Counted from the first letter of the stretch, positions 1-12,514 are shown. The stretch is 64,000 nucleotides of DNA from Lampris incognitus (GCF_029633865.1 NC_079214.1:23568373-23632372); one strand, 5' to 3'. Made by a program: numbers and translations. Notes: generated from the letters alone by a model not told the origin.

Positions 1-1899
1 TTATTCTGAGTGTTCCTGGCTATTATTTACCCACCACATCCATAATCTGCATGAGGCTGAAGCTGAAGTGGACGGTGAGGCTGTGAGAGTCATTGAAGAC
101 GGGTCTCTCTAGTGGGTTGTAGTTAGCCATCAGGTGCCTGTACAGTTTGCGCTGATGTTCCCCTTGAAGAGACACTGGTGAGGAGAGACAAAATAATACA
201 GAAAGTAGCAACAAGGACAGTGCTACATGTGACTGATGGATTGTTGCACAACTACCCCTTTAACTTAAAAATCAAAAACGGAGACAGGGAAAGCAAATCA
301 TACTATAACATTCTGAAGTGGAGTCATGGTACTTCTGCAATATAGGTCCCTATAAAACAGTTGAATGACTGCCTCAGCCATGAGGCACGTCTTAACACAG
401 GAACTGCATTAATGTGTCAAGGAAACACTGACCTTGACGGAGCATTAGACAGCTACAGACCAATTGGGCTATAAAAATAGTGGCTAGTATTTGAAATTTT
501 CGAGCGATTATCTTAAACATTTACATTTGTGGGGCGTCCGGGTGGTATGGCGGTCTATTCCATTGCCTACCAACACGGAGATTGGCGGTTCGAATCCCCA
601 TGTCACCTCTGGCTTGGTTGGGCGTCCCTACAGACACAATTGGCTGTGTCTGCAGGTGGGTATGTGTCCTGGTCGCTGCACTAGCACCTCCTCTGGTCGG
701 TCAGGGCACCTGTTTGGGGGGGGGGGGGACTGGGGGTAATAGTGTGATCCTCCCATGCGCTAAGTCCCCCCTGGCAGGGAACTGGGGGGAATAGCGTGAT
801 CCTCCCATGCGCTACGTCCCCCTGGTGAAACTCCTCACTGTCAGGTGAAAGGAAGCGGCTGGCGACTCCACATGTATCGGAGGAGGCATGTGGTAGTCTG
901 CAGACCTCCCCGGATCGGCAGAGGGGGTGGAGCAGAGATCAGGCCCGGTAGGCTCGGAAGAGTGGGGTAATTGGCTGGATACAATTGGGGAGAAAAAAGA
1001 GGGGGGGGATTACATTTGTTTTCACTGCTAAATTTCCTCTAGAGTGGAGTGTCTCCTGCTGGTAATCGCTTGTTGGCTGTTTTTTTTTTCTAGATATCTT
1101 TTTATTACCTTATGTTGCTTTTACATTTTTGTCTTAATGCCTTTTATGTTTCATGTAAAGCGCTTTGAAATGCCTAGTTGCTGAAATGTGCTGTACAAAT
1201 AAATTTGCCTTGTCTTGCCGTGTTGTAGGAAGCAGCATGGTAGGAAAGTACTGTAAAAATGGCCGCTCAATAGAACCATTACAGCATCGTGTTAGCGTTG
1301 GCTGAACCATGGAGTGCTTTTGTGCACCAAACACAGATTGTGTATTCATCCCTCTTTAACTGCATTGAACTGTAGATGGAAGGCTGGAGCTGTGTGTCCA
1401 GTATGAAGAAAAGGATGGATGATCGTGATGGTGAGTACAAAATAGGAAAAGACTTCAAAAATTCTGATCTAATTTTTCAATGCTCAAGCTTAATCTCCTC
1501 CCCCTGGGAAAGTTTTTTTGTTGGTCCTTGTTAGCATGACAAAACTAGGTGCTGCAGATGGACCCCCCCCCCAAAAAAAGGTTTTATTCACTTCTAACAA
1601 ACTCTTTGCCTGCATGATTGCTGTGAGCATACGAGTCTGTCTGTGGTGTGCCTGGCTTCTCTCTCTCTTGTCAGTACTCGAGCTTGTGCTGCTTGGGTAA
1701 GTGGCGATGACAGGGGGTGAGGCTTCTGCATGCGATAAATCCTCTGTTCCCATTGACCTGGGTCCTGGCCTCTCTGGAGTCTCTTGTATGCCTTTTGTTT
1801 AGTCAATTGTTTACGACTGACAACCTCCTCAACATTTGTGTCAGTTCCACATACACATCATTCTCACTGCACTCTCAACCTGCCTGTGTGAGTGATTGT

Positions 1900-1953
<54 letters not shown>

Positions 1954-4900
1954 ACAACAGCTCTGTTTTCCAGGGTTCAGAGGCCGATACTGCATTGGAA
2001 GGTGCGGCCCTGTGGCAATGTTTGGGATGATTGCTTTTGCACGTAGCGCTGGCCCATAGTTCAATTTTCGCTTTTTTTGGTATTGTTTCGTTATTACGTG
2101 GCGTGGTCAATTGTTTTGTTTCTGAATCTGTTACCTCCCTATCAAGGCTACTTTGCACACTCAGCGCTGACTGCATGTCTATCTGTCCTGGGAGGAGGTG
2201 TGCCGTCTCTGGTGCTCTTCCTGACTCTTCTCTCGTCGTTTTCCTGAAATGTTTTTTTTCAGTGGAGTTTTTCCTCATTTGAAAAGAGGGTATCGTCCAT
2301 TGTTGTTTACCCAGTGCTTAATTTGTAAATCATAAGGGTCCATAATATCAAGGGGCAGGTAATCCAGCTGGATGACTGTAAAGGCATGGTTCGTGCAACC
2401 TATCATATTGGTGCAGCAAACTCGTTAGACACCAGATATACTTTCATAATCTTGGCACAACTTTAAAGTTGAACTCTGCAACTTTTCTCCGTTAACAAGT
2501 CTGTATTTTATCCATCCAATGTGATGAGGATGTGGCAACTCTTTGGGACAGCTAGTCAGTATCACAGTAGAGCAATGTTCCAGTATGGGTGGCTGTAGGA
2601 GGCAGAGAGAAATAGACGTGTGGCAACGGAGGTTCTCAGACTACAAACAAGGCGTACCAGCAAACAGTTCCCACCCTTGTAAAACTGGTCTCTTCGGACC
2701 AAAGCTATCGCAGGCAGTCTGATGTATTTCAGACTTCATCAAACTATATCGCAGCACTGTTCTGCAGTAGTTGTTTGTTTGTCCAACAGCAGCATCGTCA
2801 CATTCGGCATCAGGTTTCAAATGTTTTTCTTGCTGCAGTTGTTTACAGCATGTTTGTGTTTGCCGCTGCACCAGTTGGTGGGACCCGGTCAGAACATTCA
2901 TTTGCGTTATGTGGAAACTGGAGCGTGTCTTCAACCGTGGGAAGGATGCTGGTTGGTAACATGTTACTTGACTCCAGAGGAAATAAAATAATGATTTATT
3001 ATTCAGCTTTAATGTTATCTAACAACTATATATCCACCCCCTCTTTCCTCCCCAATTGTGCTGGGACCACTTCTGAGCCATCCCGGTCGTTGCTCCACCC
3101 CCTCTGCCGATCCGGGGAGGGCTGCAGACTACCGCATGCCTCCTCCGATACATGTGGAGTCACCAGCCGCTTCTTTTCACCTGACAGTGAGGAGTTTCAC
3201 CAGGGGGACGTAGCGCGTGGGAGGATCACGTTATTACACCCAGTCCCCCCCCCCCCGAACAGGTGCCCCGACTGACCAGAGGAGGTGCTATTGCAGTGAC
3301 CAGGACACATACCCACATCCGGCTTCTCACCCGCAGACACGGCCAATTGTGTCTGAAGGGATGCCCGACCAAGCCGGAGGTAACACAGGGTAGGCAAAGG
3401 AATAGACCGCTATGCCACCCCGACACCCGTTTTAACAACTATGTTTAAGGCGGCAGTAGCTTGGGAGGTAGAGCAGGTTGTCTGGTAACTGCAGGGTTAG
3501 TGGTTCGATCCTCAGCTCCTCCTGGCAAAAATGTCCCTGACCAAGACCCCTAACCCTTATCTGCTCCCGATGAGCCGGTTGTTGCCTTGCATGGCTGACA
3601 CTGCCATTAGTGTATGAGTGTGTGTGAATGTGGGGCATTAATTGTCAGGGGCACACGAGGGGGGGGTGCAGAGGGTGCAATGCACACAGGCGCCTCATCA
3701 GCGGGGGCGCCAAAGTACAGTGTACAGTAAACAATTTCTGGTTAGAGGCCTATTTGTTTTTTCAAAAGTTTAATATTTATAAATATTATTACTTAGATGA
3801 GAATTTTGGATTAGAATATATCGTTACATGTTATATTTTTTAATTATAATATCTTTTTGCGTATGGTCTGTTGGCGCCCCCGCTGATGTGGCGCCTGTGT
3901 GCATTGCACCCTCTGCACCCCCCCCCCCCCCGTTGTGCCTGTTAATTGTAAAGCACTTTTAGTAGCTTTTTTAGCCTGAAAAGCAATCTATAAAATGCAG
4001 TCCATTTGCTATTTGTTATATCGAAGGCCAAGTGAAATTTTAGAACTTTTATTGTACGCCTTCAAACCCAATCAAGTCATTACATCCCTGCAAGACAAAT
4101 GCCCCGATGCTTGGCATACTGTAGGGGGGAAAATCACAGTGTAACAGCAATCATCCATTAACCAGAGTGAACTACCAAACCATTTACGAGCAAATTCATT
4201 TATATTTAAACATACATGAAAACAAAAAGTGACAAAAATTGACTGCATGCCACAAGTGAAGTGAGATCCTCACAAATAGTAGGTGCTGGAGTGCAAAACT
4301 GAGAAGCGCTAAATCCTGTTCTGGCAGGATCCTGCACACATTAAGCACTGTGTTTACTGTATGTACCTGTTTCTCAATGGGTGAATGTAAAGCGCTTCAA
4401 GACTGTGCCTTGATTAAACTTGACTTCACCCTGAATAGGAATCACTCTCATCCTTTTGTTGAGACAGTTTGCAAAAAGTATTTGTAAAAGCCCCAAGCTC
4501 CGGGAGTCAACACAACATAAATAGATTTAAGCTTCCTACAGATGTCTTGAGAGGGCAATATCACAGAGAAAAGTGAAATATTTTTTTCTCTATGGAGTAC
4601 TTTATCATGGTAGTAGGAAAAAAAAACACAGTGTAAAGGCAGTGGTGCAAGAGTTATACCTACACTTCCCTGCATAATCTCAAATTAGACCTTCTCCTTG
4701 TTTTAATGCACTCCTGTCTCAAACCTTGAATTATAAGGACGTTTTGGCAGCTTCTATTTACTTTACTAATGGCCAAAGACCAATAAACCTTAAAACCCCA
4801 TGGGGAGAGCAGATGCATTGTATTATCATTTTAACATATTCCTGTCTCGGTTCTTTATTTATGGGGCACTCTTGGCAGCATCTTTTTACTTCACTAAACA

Positions 4901-5430
4901 CCACACACCAATTATTCTAAAATATTGGAGGGAAAAAACCCCCCACCAGTCCAATGATTTGGTAGGGAGCTTGGAAGGGCTAGTTGTCTTCAGGGGCACC
5001 CCCCCCCCCACACACACACACAGAGTTGAGGCACTCTTCGATTTCGCGTTCTTTCATAAAAGGAACCTGACAACAGAGAGACAAGAGCCGGTCTTTGTCC
5101 TTGGTTTAATCCCCTTCAAAAACCGCCCCTGCCAACATACAGATGACATCAGGGTGTTATTGTCCAAAGACCTATCTGAAATATATCAAGATGCATTACA
5201 GGACATGAGACCACACAAACAAAATTCCTGATATCTCACCAGCATGATCCTGAAAACAGGCTGAGAGCCACAGATGGGAGATGTAGGGCCCCCTTTAACT
5301 CTTAATTAGATTTACTAGACTTAATGATGTCAGTTAGATGGATAAGGTCTTAAACAATCTCAGACACATGCACAGAAAACAATCTCAGACACATGCAAAG
5401 ATTTAACACACACACTCACACGCACGCACG

Positions 5431-5503
<73 letters not shown>

Positions 5504-8500
5504 ACTACGCATCACTGTCTCTGTTTGGCCCAGGCTCCCTCTCAGATAAAGTCCAATTAGCTATCTCACCAGCAGACCCCGGACTGAACGGTTTAGGTTA
5601 ATCATGAACATTAAGTCAAGTTCATCTAACAGAATACTGGATACCAAGAAAAGACCTCTGTAATGACAGAGAGATGTAAGATTTCTCAAAGATAACAACC
5701 TTCTGGCTTTTTTTTCAACAAGGGTGCTGGGGGGGGGGGGATTGATACCGGTTTTCTCACTGCTTTTGGAAATGTCTGCTCCGCCACCCTGACAGACTTA
5801 ATGCAGACAGTGCCATCCATCCATCCATCCATCCACTATCCAAGCCGCTTATCCTAATTAGGGTGGCAGGATGCTGGGGCCTATCCCAGCAGTCATCTTA
5901 TGCAAATTGATCTAATTGTTGTGATGGAATGTCAAGAGCAGAAAACAGCCATGTCACCTGTTGTGGAAATTTACCTCTAAACACTCTGGACTCAGAAATA
6001 ACTATACAAAGCAATGATGGTTGATTATAAAATACACTTAGTTTTGTACAATACACAGACAAGACATATAGCATTGTACTTATATGGAGAACACCTCCCT
6101 GCATTCTCACTGAACAAAGGAGTTGTCCCCTATATAGTATACCCTTCCAAGACAAAGAAAGACTTATCCATTGGTCAACTTCAAGCCATACATTTTCCTA
6201 TACCTCAAACGCTAGGGCGGCCAAAAACAATTCCAAGGCACTATGAGTTAAGCAGGGAGTATGGGAGCGAAAACAACACCCATCCCCCAGTGGCGTAAGG
6301 TAGTTACGACGGGCCCCAGTATATGCTAGCACACGCGCGCGCGCGCACACACACACACACACTATTAGGCGTATATATACTTTACCAACAACGTGTTGGA
6401 TTTTACAGTCAAATGAATTAGGCTATTGTATTGGGCAAGTAGAGAGGTCAAAGACAAAGCTTTCAGCTCCATGGGTAGCGCTCTGACACACGGTAATGTA
6501 AACAGACGGTCAGTCAAATCAACAAGTCAACTAATCAACCAACTACACAGCTGGAATATTTACATAACTGTAGTTGTTATTATTGGGAAGGTATGTAGCT
6601 TAAAGAAAAGCCACTTCAGCAGGCGAGGTGCTGGATCATCATCATCGGCGGTCACTCGGGGTCAAGCATGAACGTACACCCCTTCTGGGTCCTTCTGGTT
6701 CCTCAGGTGGGTGTAGAGGCTGATCCTGGAGCCACATAATGGGAGGATGCCTGCGTGTGACAGCTTTTTACGTAGAGTGGCTGATGGGCCTGCAGCCACC
6801 ACACGGTCCTTGGCAGGGGGTGGCCAGAGTCCAATGGTAAGGAGAACCAAGACTATTGGAGACTACCCTCTGTTGCAGCCTTCATCCGCCTTCACTGCCA
6901 TTGTGATCTGGAGACATCTTCCACCAGTTCCACCGTTGAGGTCTTTGTTGGGTCACGCTTCATCTGGAACCTCCTCCTTGACCTGTCCGCCTTGGGTGAC
7001 CCTACCAGGAGTCAAGCTCTGAACGGCATAGCTTTTGGGATCATTGGTACACGCAAGCTTCTCCACCACGGCAAGGTGGCGATCCAGAAGATTTATAGGT
7101 AACTTGCCTGTAAGCTACTGTAAATATGTACAGCTGACCGGAGGTGAGGTTAAGTTTATTTCTGACACTGATAAACTGTTTCTGCAGTCAGTTTATCCAG
7201 TTGCTTGTTGCTGAACAGAGATGTGCTCATCAGCTGATCTCTGAGATTGAAATATCGGGAAAAATTCAACATCCTCTAGTGCACACGTGTCGTGGTGTCA
7301 ATCATTTGTACAGTGTTTCGAGTCAGCTTGTCAGTGCTGATGTTCAGATCTTGCACCTAAATTTGTTATATCGTATCGTCTCGTCACATGATCAAATAGA
7401 AACTTGACATTGGACAACAACACACATATTACCCAGCAATCATCATTGCATATCTGTATGTGACAAAAGTACCAAAGATTATTCATTTAATTGAATAGTT
7501 TTTTTTAAATATAGTTTATAACACTGCGATGTCATTCTATTAAATGTTAAGAGTTATGTCAAAATAAAAGCCACTCCTGTTGGTCGTGCGGTTTATGGGA
7601 TGCAGGTTTGGCATTAAAAAGGAAGGTCGTATCTGTCATCCATTCTTCCATGCTCGCTCGCCACAATATTAATCTTTTTTTTCATAAAAAATCATATAAA
7701 CATATCTTTATTGATCTGCCCTGCGTGCCCGTGTTAATGGCCTTGCGTGCCATAGGTTGCTGACCCCTGGTTTTACGCCATTGCAACCCCCTATTTACAA
7801 ACGTTCCTCAGTCCTCTCTGAGGAATTCACAAGACCTTTCTTCAAAGCAAATTTCACCAACATGGCATGGAGAAACAAATACATAATGAATAAATGATAA
7901 CTCCTAATGCTTCACGCCAATTCTCCTTTACACATCTTGCATCACAATCCACAAAAGTTCAGTCAGCCGCTGCAACAGAGGACCGCTGGAGAGGCAAATC
8001 TTAACAGGACCCTGGTGTTGTCCCTGGCTCGAAGCTGCCATTCAATCACTTGAGAGGCGTCAACCCCCCGCTTTTTATCCGTCTTTCTCTTTCTTGCTCA
8101 CATGCACAGATGTCTGTGTATAAGCATCACAATATAACACAATATCGTGCAATGTGTAATTCAAAAGTACTGTGGCGAATTCTACTAGTATTTCTGCCCC
8201 GAGGTTCATTCACATATTACCCACAATGCAACTGAGCGGTCGACGTTTTGGTTATGTTGTGGGACATGGAACATGTTAAAAACGGACATATCTGTTACAG
8301 ATAGCGGTGATGTGGTAGAAGGTAATGGGGACGTTATGAGAGAAGCTAGATTAGGTAACATGCTGCTTCCCACCATGAGGGTAAAGAGTAGGCAGGTTGA
8401 TGAGGTCGCTGCGGTGGCCGAAAAAAGAGACGAGCGAAAACCCATACAAGCTATTGTCTGTTCTGACTTGCGGTCATTAAAAGCTTACTTATTAACTTTG

Positions 8501-9374
8501 AAAGGGTGTCCAAGAAGTCTGTTATTTAACCACGTCGCATTGGTGTCAGAAGTGGGATGCAGCGACCGTAAGGCCATCGGAAGCGTAGGCGCCCTGAAGT
8601 GTGAAGGAGCTGATATGCTTAAGCGCGGGGACGCGCTTCCCGAAGGAGGGGGGTAATGTAATGTGCATGAATAAGACACGCTGGCCGCTGGCGAGCGGAT
8701 CTGAGCCTTTAGTCTAGCGGTTAGCGATGCCTCTTGCGGTGCGGACGATACGGGTTCGCGTCCCGGGCCGCGGCAGTTATTGATTGCGTTGTCCCCCGAA
8801 TTCGCTACAGTACCAAGCATTGTGATTCTGGCATCTAAAACTGACACATTTACCAAGGTACTACAATGTTCCATTATTAAGATGCACAACATCAATGTTA
8901 TGCTTGTTCCCACCATGAAGCAGAATGCCTCTGAGCAACCCCATAAACTATAACTTTTTCATGTAAAACTTTTTGGGGGTAAATAGCACTGATAAGGAAG
9001 GAGTTTGCCCCACCTAAATCTGACCTATTATTCCCACACCACATAGGGAGGTAGGTCCCTATGGATAAACGTGCCGCTGTAGTAACATGACAGGTGCTCG
9101 CCCGGCTTTTCTCTTCAGTGCGGTCATTCAGGAGGGTTGGACGGGGGGGGGGGGTCTGTTGTTTTGTTGTCAGTTCATCGCACATGCAAGCAAAATGAAG
9201 CAAGAGCACACGCTTGAAACAGTACAAGAAAACAACAATGAACATTTTCAGTGATCGTGGCCTAAAAAAAATAAAAGCATTTTCTCGGCATTAATTGCTT
9301 ATGATCAATTAACGCACGAACATACCGTTTAACGTGCACGCGGTGACCGCAACGTAGAGCAGAAAATTCCACAT
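1..9374 (-). CDS. chrna7: alpha7-type nicotinic acetylcholine receptor subunit, N-terminal part (partial gene)
   Basis: The product would be a ligand-gated cation channel subunit of the Cys-loop family, forming homopentamers at the plasma membrane. Two coding exons are visible: exon 1 at 9374-9326 (49 nt) and exon 2 at 174-35 (140 nt). Joined they give 63 residues in one frame: a hydrophobic signal peptide, then a segment close to human CHRNA7 ([25 protein letters not shown]). The human gene also has a 140-nt exon 2 with the same phase 1 entry and the same end after MDV. An N-glycosylation sequon lies at about residue 44. The rest of the gene lies beyond the left edge. Mammal-lost alpha7 relatives (CHRNA8, chrna11) share this segment, so the exact paralogue is open. 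The gene is head-to-head with cln6, 7 kb away. Confidence 0.85.
35..174 (-). CDS. chrna7: chrna7-like coding exon 2
   Basis: The exon lies between a CCAG acceptor (ending 175) and a GTGGGT donor (34 downward). It is 140 nt, the length of human CHRNA7 exon 2. It encodes the N-terminal helix and first strand of the ligand-binding domain and ends after MDV. Confidence 0.9.
531..1009 (+). repeat. tRNA-headed SINE, family A, copy 1
   Basis: It opens with a tRNA-like head (box-B-like GGTTCGAATCCCC) and ends in an A/G-rich tail near 990-1009. It is bounded by a 10-bp target duplication, TTACATTTGT, at 521-530 and 1010-1019. A block of about 65 bp containing 'gtgatcctcccatgcgcta' is duplicated inside (about 724-830), making this copy longer than the others. 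Similar copies lie at 3030-3433, 23490-23875 and 47430-47876. Confidence 0.85.
1148..1219 (+). repeat. retroposon 3'-tail fragment
   Basis: The sequence around 'gtaaagcgctttgaaatgcc' through 'tacaaataaatttgccttg' has the look of a tail shared by many teleost SINE and LINE copies. No head is present. Confidence 0.45.
1897..1952 (+). repeat. (GT)n microsatellite
   Basis: A nearly pure GT dinucleotide run with one early TTT interruption. Confidence 0.95.
3030..3433 (-). repeat. tRNA-headed SINE, family A, copy 2
   Basis: A reverse-orientation copy of the 531-1009 family, with the A/G tail at the left and the tRNA-like head at the right. The 9-bp duplication AACAACTAT flanks it at 3021-3029 and 3434-3442. 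Confidence 0.85.
3446..4015 (+). repeat. tRNA-derived SINE interrupted by a hAT MITE
   Basis: The head (3450-3530) has tRNA-like boxes ('ggtagagcaggttg', 'ggttcgatcc'), followed by a body containing 'gaccaagaccc' and 'gatgagccggttg'. The tail resumes after the insertion with 'gtaaagcacttttagtag' and 'gcagtccatttgct' (3948-4015). This arrangement is typical of a widespread teleost SINE. The hAT MITE at 3646-3941 splits it. Confidence 0.7.
3646..3941. mobile_element. hAT-type MITE
   Basis: This 296-bp non-coding element has inverted ends of about 65 bp containing GTGCAGAGGGTGCAATGCAC and GGCGCC blocks, and an AT-rich centre. The termini are CAG..CTG. An exact 8-bp duplication, TTAATTGT, lies at 3638-3645 and 3942-3949. 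An 8-bp duplication with CAG termini is diagnostic of the hAT superfamily. It sits inside an older SINE. Confidence 0.8.
5406..5499 (+). repeat. (CA)n microsatellite
   Basis: A CA dinucleotide run with a few CG-containing units at its left end. Confidence 0.95.
5808..5897 (-). repeat. short dispersed repeat, GGATAAGCGG family (fragment)
   Basis: It begins with ATCC units, then 'ccgcttatcctaatt' and 'gcctatcccagcagtcat'. The same block recurs in both orientations near 14535, 28960, 29345, 42805, 50815, 51452 and 56092. In the 50.8 kb copy it is contiguous with a tRNA-headed SINE, so it may be a SINE segment. Confidence 0.6.
6336..6362 (+). repeat. short (CG)n(CA)n microsatellite
   Basis: A run of alternating purine-pyrimidine dinucleotides, CG then CA. 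Confidence 0.85.
6630..7085. repeat. dispersed repeat of unknown class
   Basis: A GC-richer block with phrases such as 'cggcggtcactcggggtca', 'gatcctggagccaca' and 'caccacggcaaggtggcga' that resemble recurring teleost repeat sequence. It has no clear ORF, terminal repeat or target duplication, so the class is not assigned. Confidence 0.35.
8171..8809. mobile_element. LTR-retroelement-like fossil (possible solo LTR or miniature element)
   Basis: The 639-bp segment begins TGTGGCGAATTC and ends GAATTCGCTACA, so it has TG..CA ends with 12-bp imperfect inverted termini. The 4-bp duplication GTAC lies at 8167-8170 and 8810-8813. A primer-binding-like stretch ('ggtgtcagaagtgggat', near 8540) and a purine-rich run (near 8640-8655) lie inside. 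A tRNA-like pair of boxes ('tctagcggttagcg', 'gggttcgcgtccc') lies near 8710-8770. It has no recognisable gag or pol. It is treated as an old, broken copy. Confidence 0.4.
9326..9374 (-). CDS. chrna7: chrna7-like coding exon 1 (signal peptide)
   Basis: The ATG at 9374-9372 opens a 16-codon hydrophobic leader ([16 protein letters not shown]) plus one base, then a GTATG donor at 9325. The one-base overhang fits the acceptor phase of exon 2 exactly, giving a GTG valine across the junction as in human CHRNA7. It was found from phase and signal-peptide character and lies in a CpG-richer patch that looks like a promoter. Confidence 0.75.
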
Positions 9375-9660
9375 CTCTGATTTCAGCAAGAACCGCTCGT
9401 GATAGAAGTCTGGGTGTCCCTCAGTTCATTACAATGCTGGGCTCCCAAGACTGTCATCCGCCGCCTGCTCTTCCCAATCAGATGAGACCAGCTGAGTTTT
9501 CAGGGCTGCGTTTGGCAAAAGTGCCCGGTTGCTCCTCCTACTAACCGGGTTGTGAATAAATCAGCGTGCGGTTTCACCCGGAGTGATGCGCTGCCGCGGG
9601 TTTCACGCTCACCACAGGAGCGGGTAGAGCGAAGTAGTGCCAAAGTTTGTATCCCCTAAA
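9375..9660 (-). promoter_or_regulatory. putative chrna7-like promoter and 5' UTR
   Basis: This is the CpG-richer stretch immediately upstream of the chrna7-like start codon, richer in GC than the AT-rich DNA on either side. It contains a CCAAT-type sequence near 9474. No TATA box was recognised. The call rests on position and composition only. Confidence 0.4.
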
Positions 9661-11081
9661 AAAATACATTTCCTATATAGTCTACGGGCGTCGTCGTGCT
9701 CTTAACAGCGCGTAGAATGTCTTGCCCAGTTTTGTTTTCTTACGAAGAGATGTGAAACAGTCTTTTTAATCTCTTTTTAGATTTTGTGTTTTACTACTAT
9801 TAGAATATTAACACGGTTTTACAAAGATAAAAAAGGTTTACCGAAAGCAGACGAATTGATGATGGAAAAAACACGTGTGCTTTCAGTAAACTACTTTTTG
9901 TTTGTAAATGAAAAATGAAAAAAAATGAAAAAAACTTTCTTAAATGTTTCATGTCCTTACACGGAACTGGAAATAAAGCCTGATCATGGTTCGCTTTAAT
10001 TGAACACATGCGCGTATACATAGCCTACACATTCTTTGGGGGATTCAAATTTAAAATTACAGCCCGAACGCTCCGTCTAGTTGGTCTTGGTGATGGTCTT
10101 GGTGATGGTCTTGTTGATTGTTCCGTTACAGTCTTGATCCATGTTCGTCTTTAACACCGAAGGAGCTTATGTGATGTGGTGTGATGAACCTGAAACCACC
10201 GAATGTTACAAAACTGCTCAGTTAGGCTTTAAAATAGTATCGGTCATCTTTTTACACACCCACCGCGATGGGATTCAGTGAGAAGTTCAAAGGTCCCGTT
10301 TGCTTTACGCAGTAAGGCGACACCTAGCGAGCCTCCAGCAGAATTACAACTGCAACTGGTCCAATTGCACTTTGACTAATGTTCAGCTCAAATTCACGGA
10401 GACACGTTTATTATTTGCTCTTGCTCAAGGGCAAACGGGCTGAAAACCTCCACACTGAACAAAACAAAATATGCAGGACAAATATCTGTAATCGAATATC
10501 CTGTCCAAATGTTTTTACATTAAAAATGTAATCTGCTCAAATGTTTTGTGGATGATACATTGATGGGGCCTTTGTATCATCTATTTAACTTATTTGCACA
10601 CTAAGAAAAGTAATTGCACGAGATTCATATGAGAGAGGGAACAAAGTGTTATGCAAACAAGTAAAACAAAAACAAAAAACAAGGGTGCAAACATTTGCAA
10701 AAACTGGAGTAGGCTGGGCAGTCATCCAGCCAACCAATACATCTGCACATGTGACAGGCATATGTTGTTACAGGTGTACCGTTTTGCCATAGGCCCGTAT
10801 AGCTGTGAATGTATAAAATTTCACTGAGTGATTTAGTGATTTTAGAATGAATGAGTGATCTGTGGTGTAGTGTATTTTGGTAGTGTAAGTGGCCTGTGTA
10901 ACTGAGCGAGTGAGTTTGTTACTTAATAATGTACTGAATACTGAGAGTGAGTTGGTGAGTGAATGAGTCACTTTTTTAAGAATCACAATGTTACTGAATG
11001 AGAGAAGGGAGTGAAGATTTGCCCTATACATGTCCTACATGTTGGTCCTTTTTAACTTTGTAGTTATTTTTAAAGACAGAT

Positions 11082-11217
<136 letters not shown>

Positions 11218-12444
11218 GGATGATACACAGGGCTCGTGTTAAGTGTTCAAATGCACGCTATAGGATTTGGACAGAAGATACAAATACATGTACTCACACA
11301 CATGTCTATGCACATTCACACATATAGATAATCTAAAATCTCCAATTTCCATTTACCTGATATGCATGTCTTTAGATGAGGGAAGGAAACTGCCATAGCC
11401 ACTGAAAAGCCATTACAAATATTAGGGAAACACATTAACGTCTCAGAAAAGCCTCAGAATCAAACCCATATCCTCTTGCTGTGTGACGCCATGACGGACA
11501 GTACACATAATAACATGACCCGTATCAGATTTCTACTGTGTTTGCTCTTTAAGGGTGCAGAATAGGAATGAATACAACAAGCACTTTTAGCACAGACCTC
11601 ACTATGTATTCTGCTCTGTATGCAAACAAGATTAGAAAGGGTATGCTGAAGCGCTTTTGGGTGTTTGGCAAGTAAAATGATATATTTAAACCTCATCGCC
11701 CAGTCCCTAGGTTTTTACACTGGCTGTCATATGTCATCATGCTGTAAACATGATCAACTAGGCAGCACACACAAAGAATACAGAACCCAGAACATTTAAT
11801 CAAATGTAAATACCGGTCAAAATGTTGTTGGACTTTGGACAAAAATATTTATCACTTTTAATTTTCCCTCCTGAAGTATTACAAGGAAGCTTGTGGTAAA
11901 CAGAACACATCACTTCTGAATGGACTGAACATAATACAGAACAATGTGAACATGACAAAAAAAATACCAGGCCACCACCTATATTACCTGGTCCCTACAA
12001 CCGTAGATGGGGCAGTGTGGCCATGTTTGCAGAGGATGCTTGACATGTATTTGTTTGCAGTTCAACTTTTGTGTTCTTACCTTGTTGTGTTGTCCCCCAA
12101 GTCTAGTTACTTAGGGGTTTTTCTTAAGCGTTTTGTTCTAAATCTGTCACCGCATTGCCCACCTGGCACTTATTACCCATCTATAGGTCCCTTGAAAGGG
12201 TTTTTCTGCAAAGGTTTTCCTCATTCAAATCAAGGATCTAAGGATTAATGGTGTCATCCCCTGTCGTCTACAGTATCTATCTGTTTCTCACTGTGTGAGT
12301 CTTAAAGCCCTTTGAGACTGGACTGGGATTTAGCCCTCTACACAAAGACTACTGACAAGGACTTAAATACCACTAGGTAGGATTTTAGCAGCTTTTGTGT
12401 TCATGTCTGTTGATTTCTCCCTTTGCCCGAGACACAGTATATAG

Positions 12445-12512
<68 letters not shown>
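12445..12512 (+). repeat. (TA)n microsatellite
   Basis: An uninterrupted AT dinucleotide run that ends against a Penelope-type terminal fragment and lies 80 bp from the DD38E transposon. Confidence 0.95.

Positions 12513-12514
<2 letters not shown>

Larger units (their letters stand above)
175..9325 (-). other. chrna7-like intron 1
   Basis: This is a 9.15 kb intron. It holds two copies of the long tRNA-headed SINE (531-1009 and 3030-3433), a GT microsatellite (1897-1952), a SINE split by a hAT MITE (3446-4015), CA microsatellites (5406-5499, 6336-6362), a dispersed repeat of unknown class (6630-7085) and an LTR-like fossil (8171-8809). No coding exon was recognised in the remaining parts. 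Confidence 0.6.

Noticed and set aside
1374-1431. Exon-like plus-strand stretch bounded by an AG and a GTGAGT (starts ATGGAAGG)
   Set aside because: It is short, resembles no known protein, has no partner exon nearby and lies antisense in the chrna7-like intron.
1841-2278. 145-aa open frame on the minus strand rich in TH repeats
   Set aside because: It is produced by reading through the GT microsatellite; no domain or conserved stretch.
5406-5499. CRISPR-like periodic repeat
   Set aside because: It is a simple CA microsatellite. No spaced repeats of the CRISPR type occur anywhere in the window.
8700-8772. Candidate tRNA gene
   Set aside because: Box A and box B words are present, but the acceptor stem does not pair and the anticodon arm is poor; more likely tRNA-derived repeat sequence.
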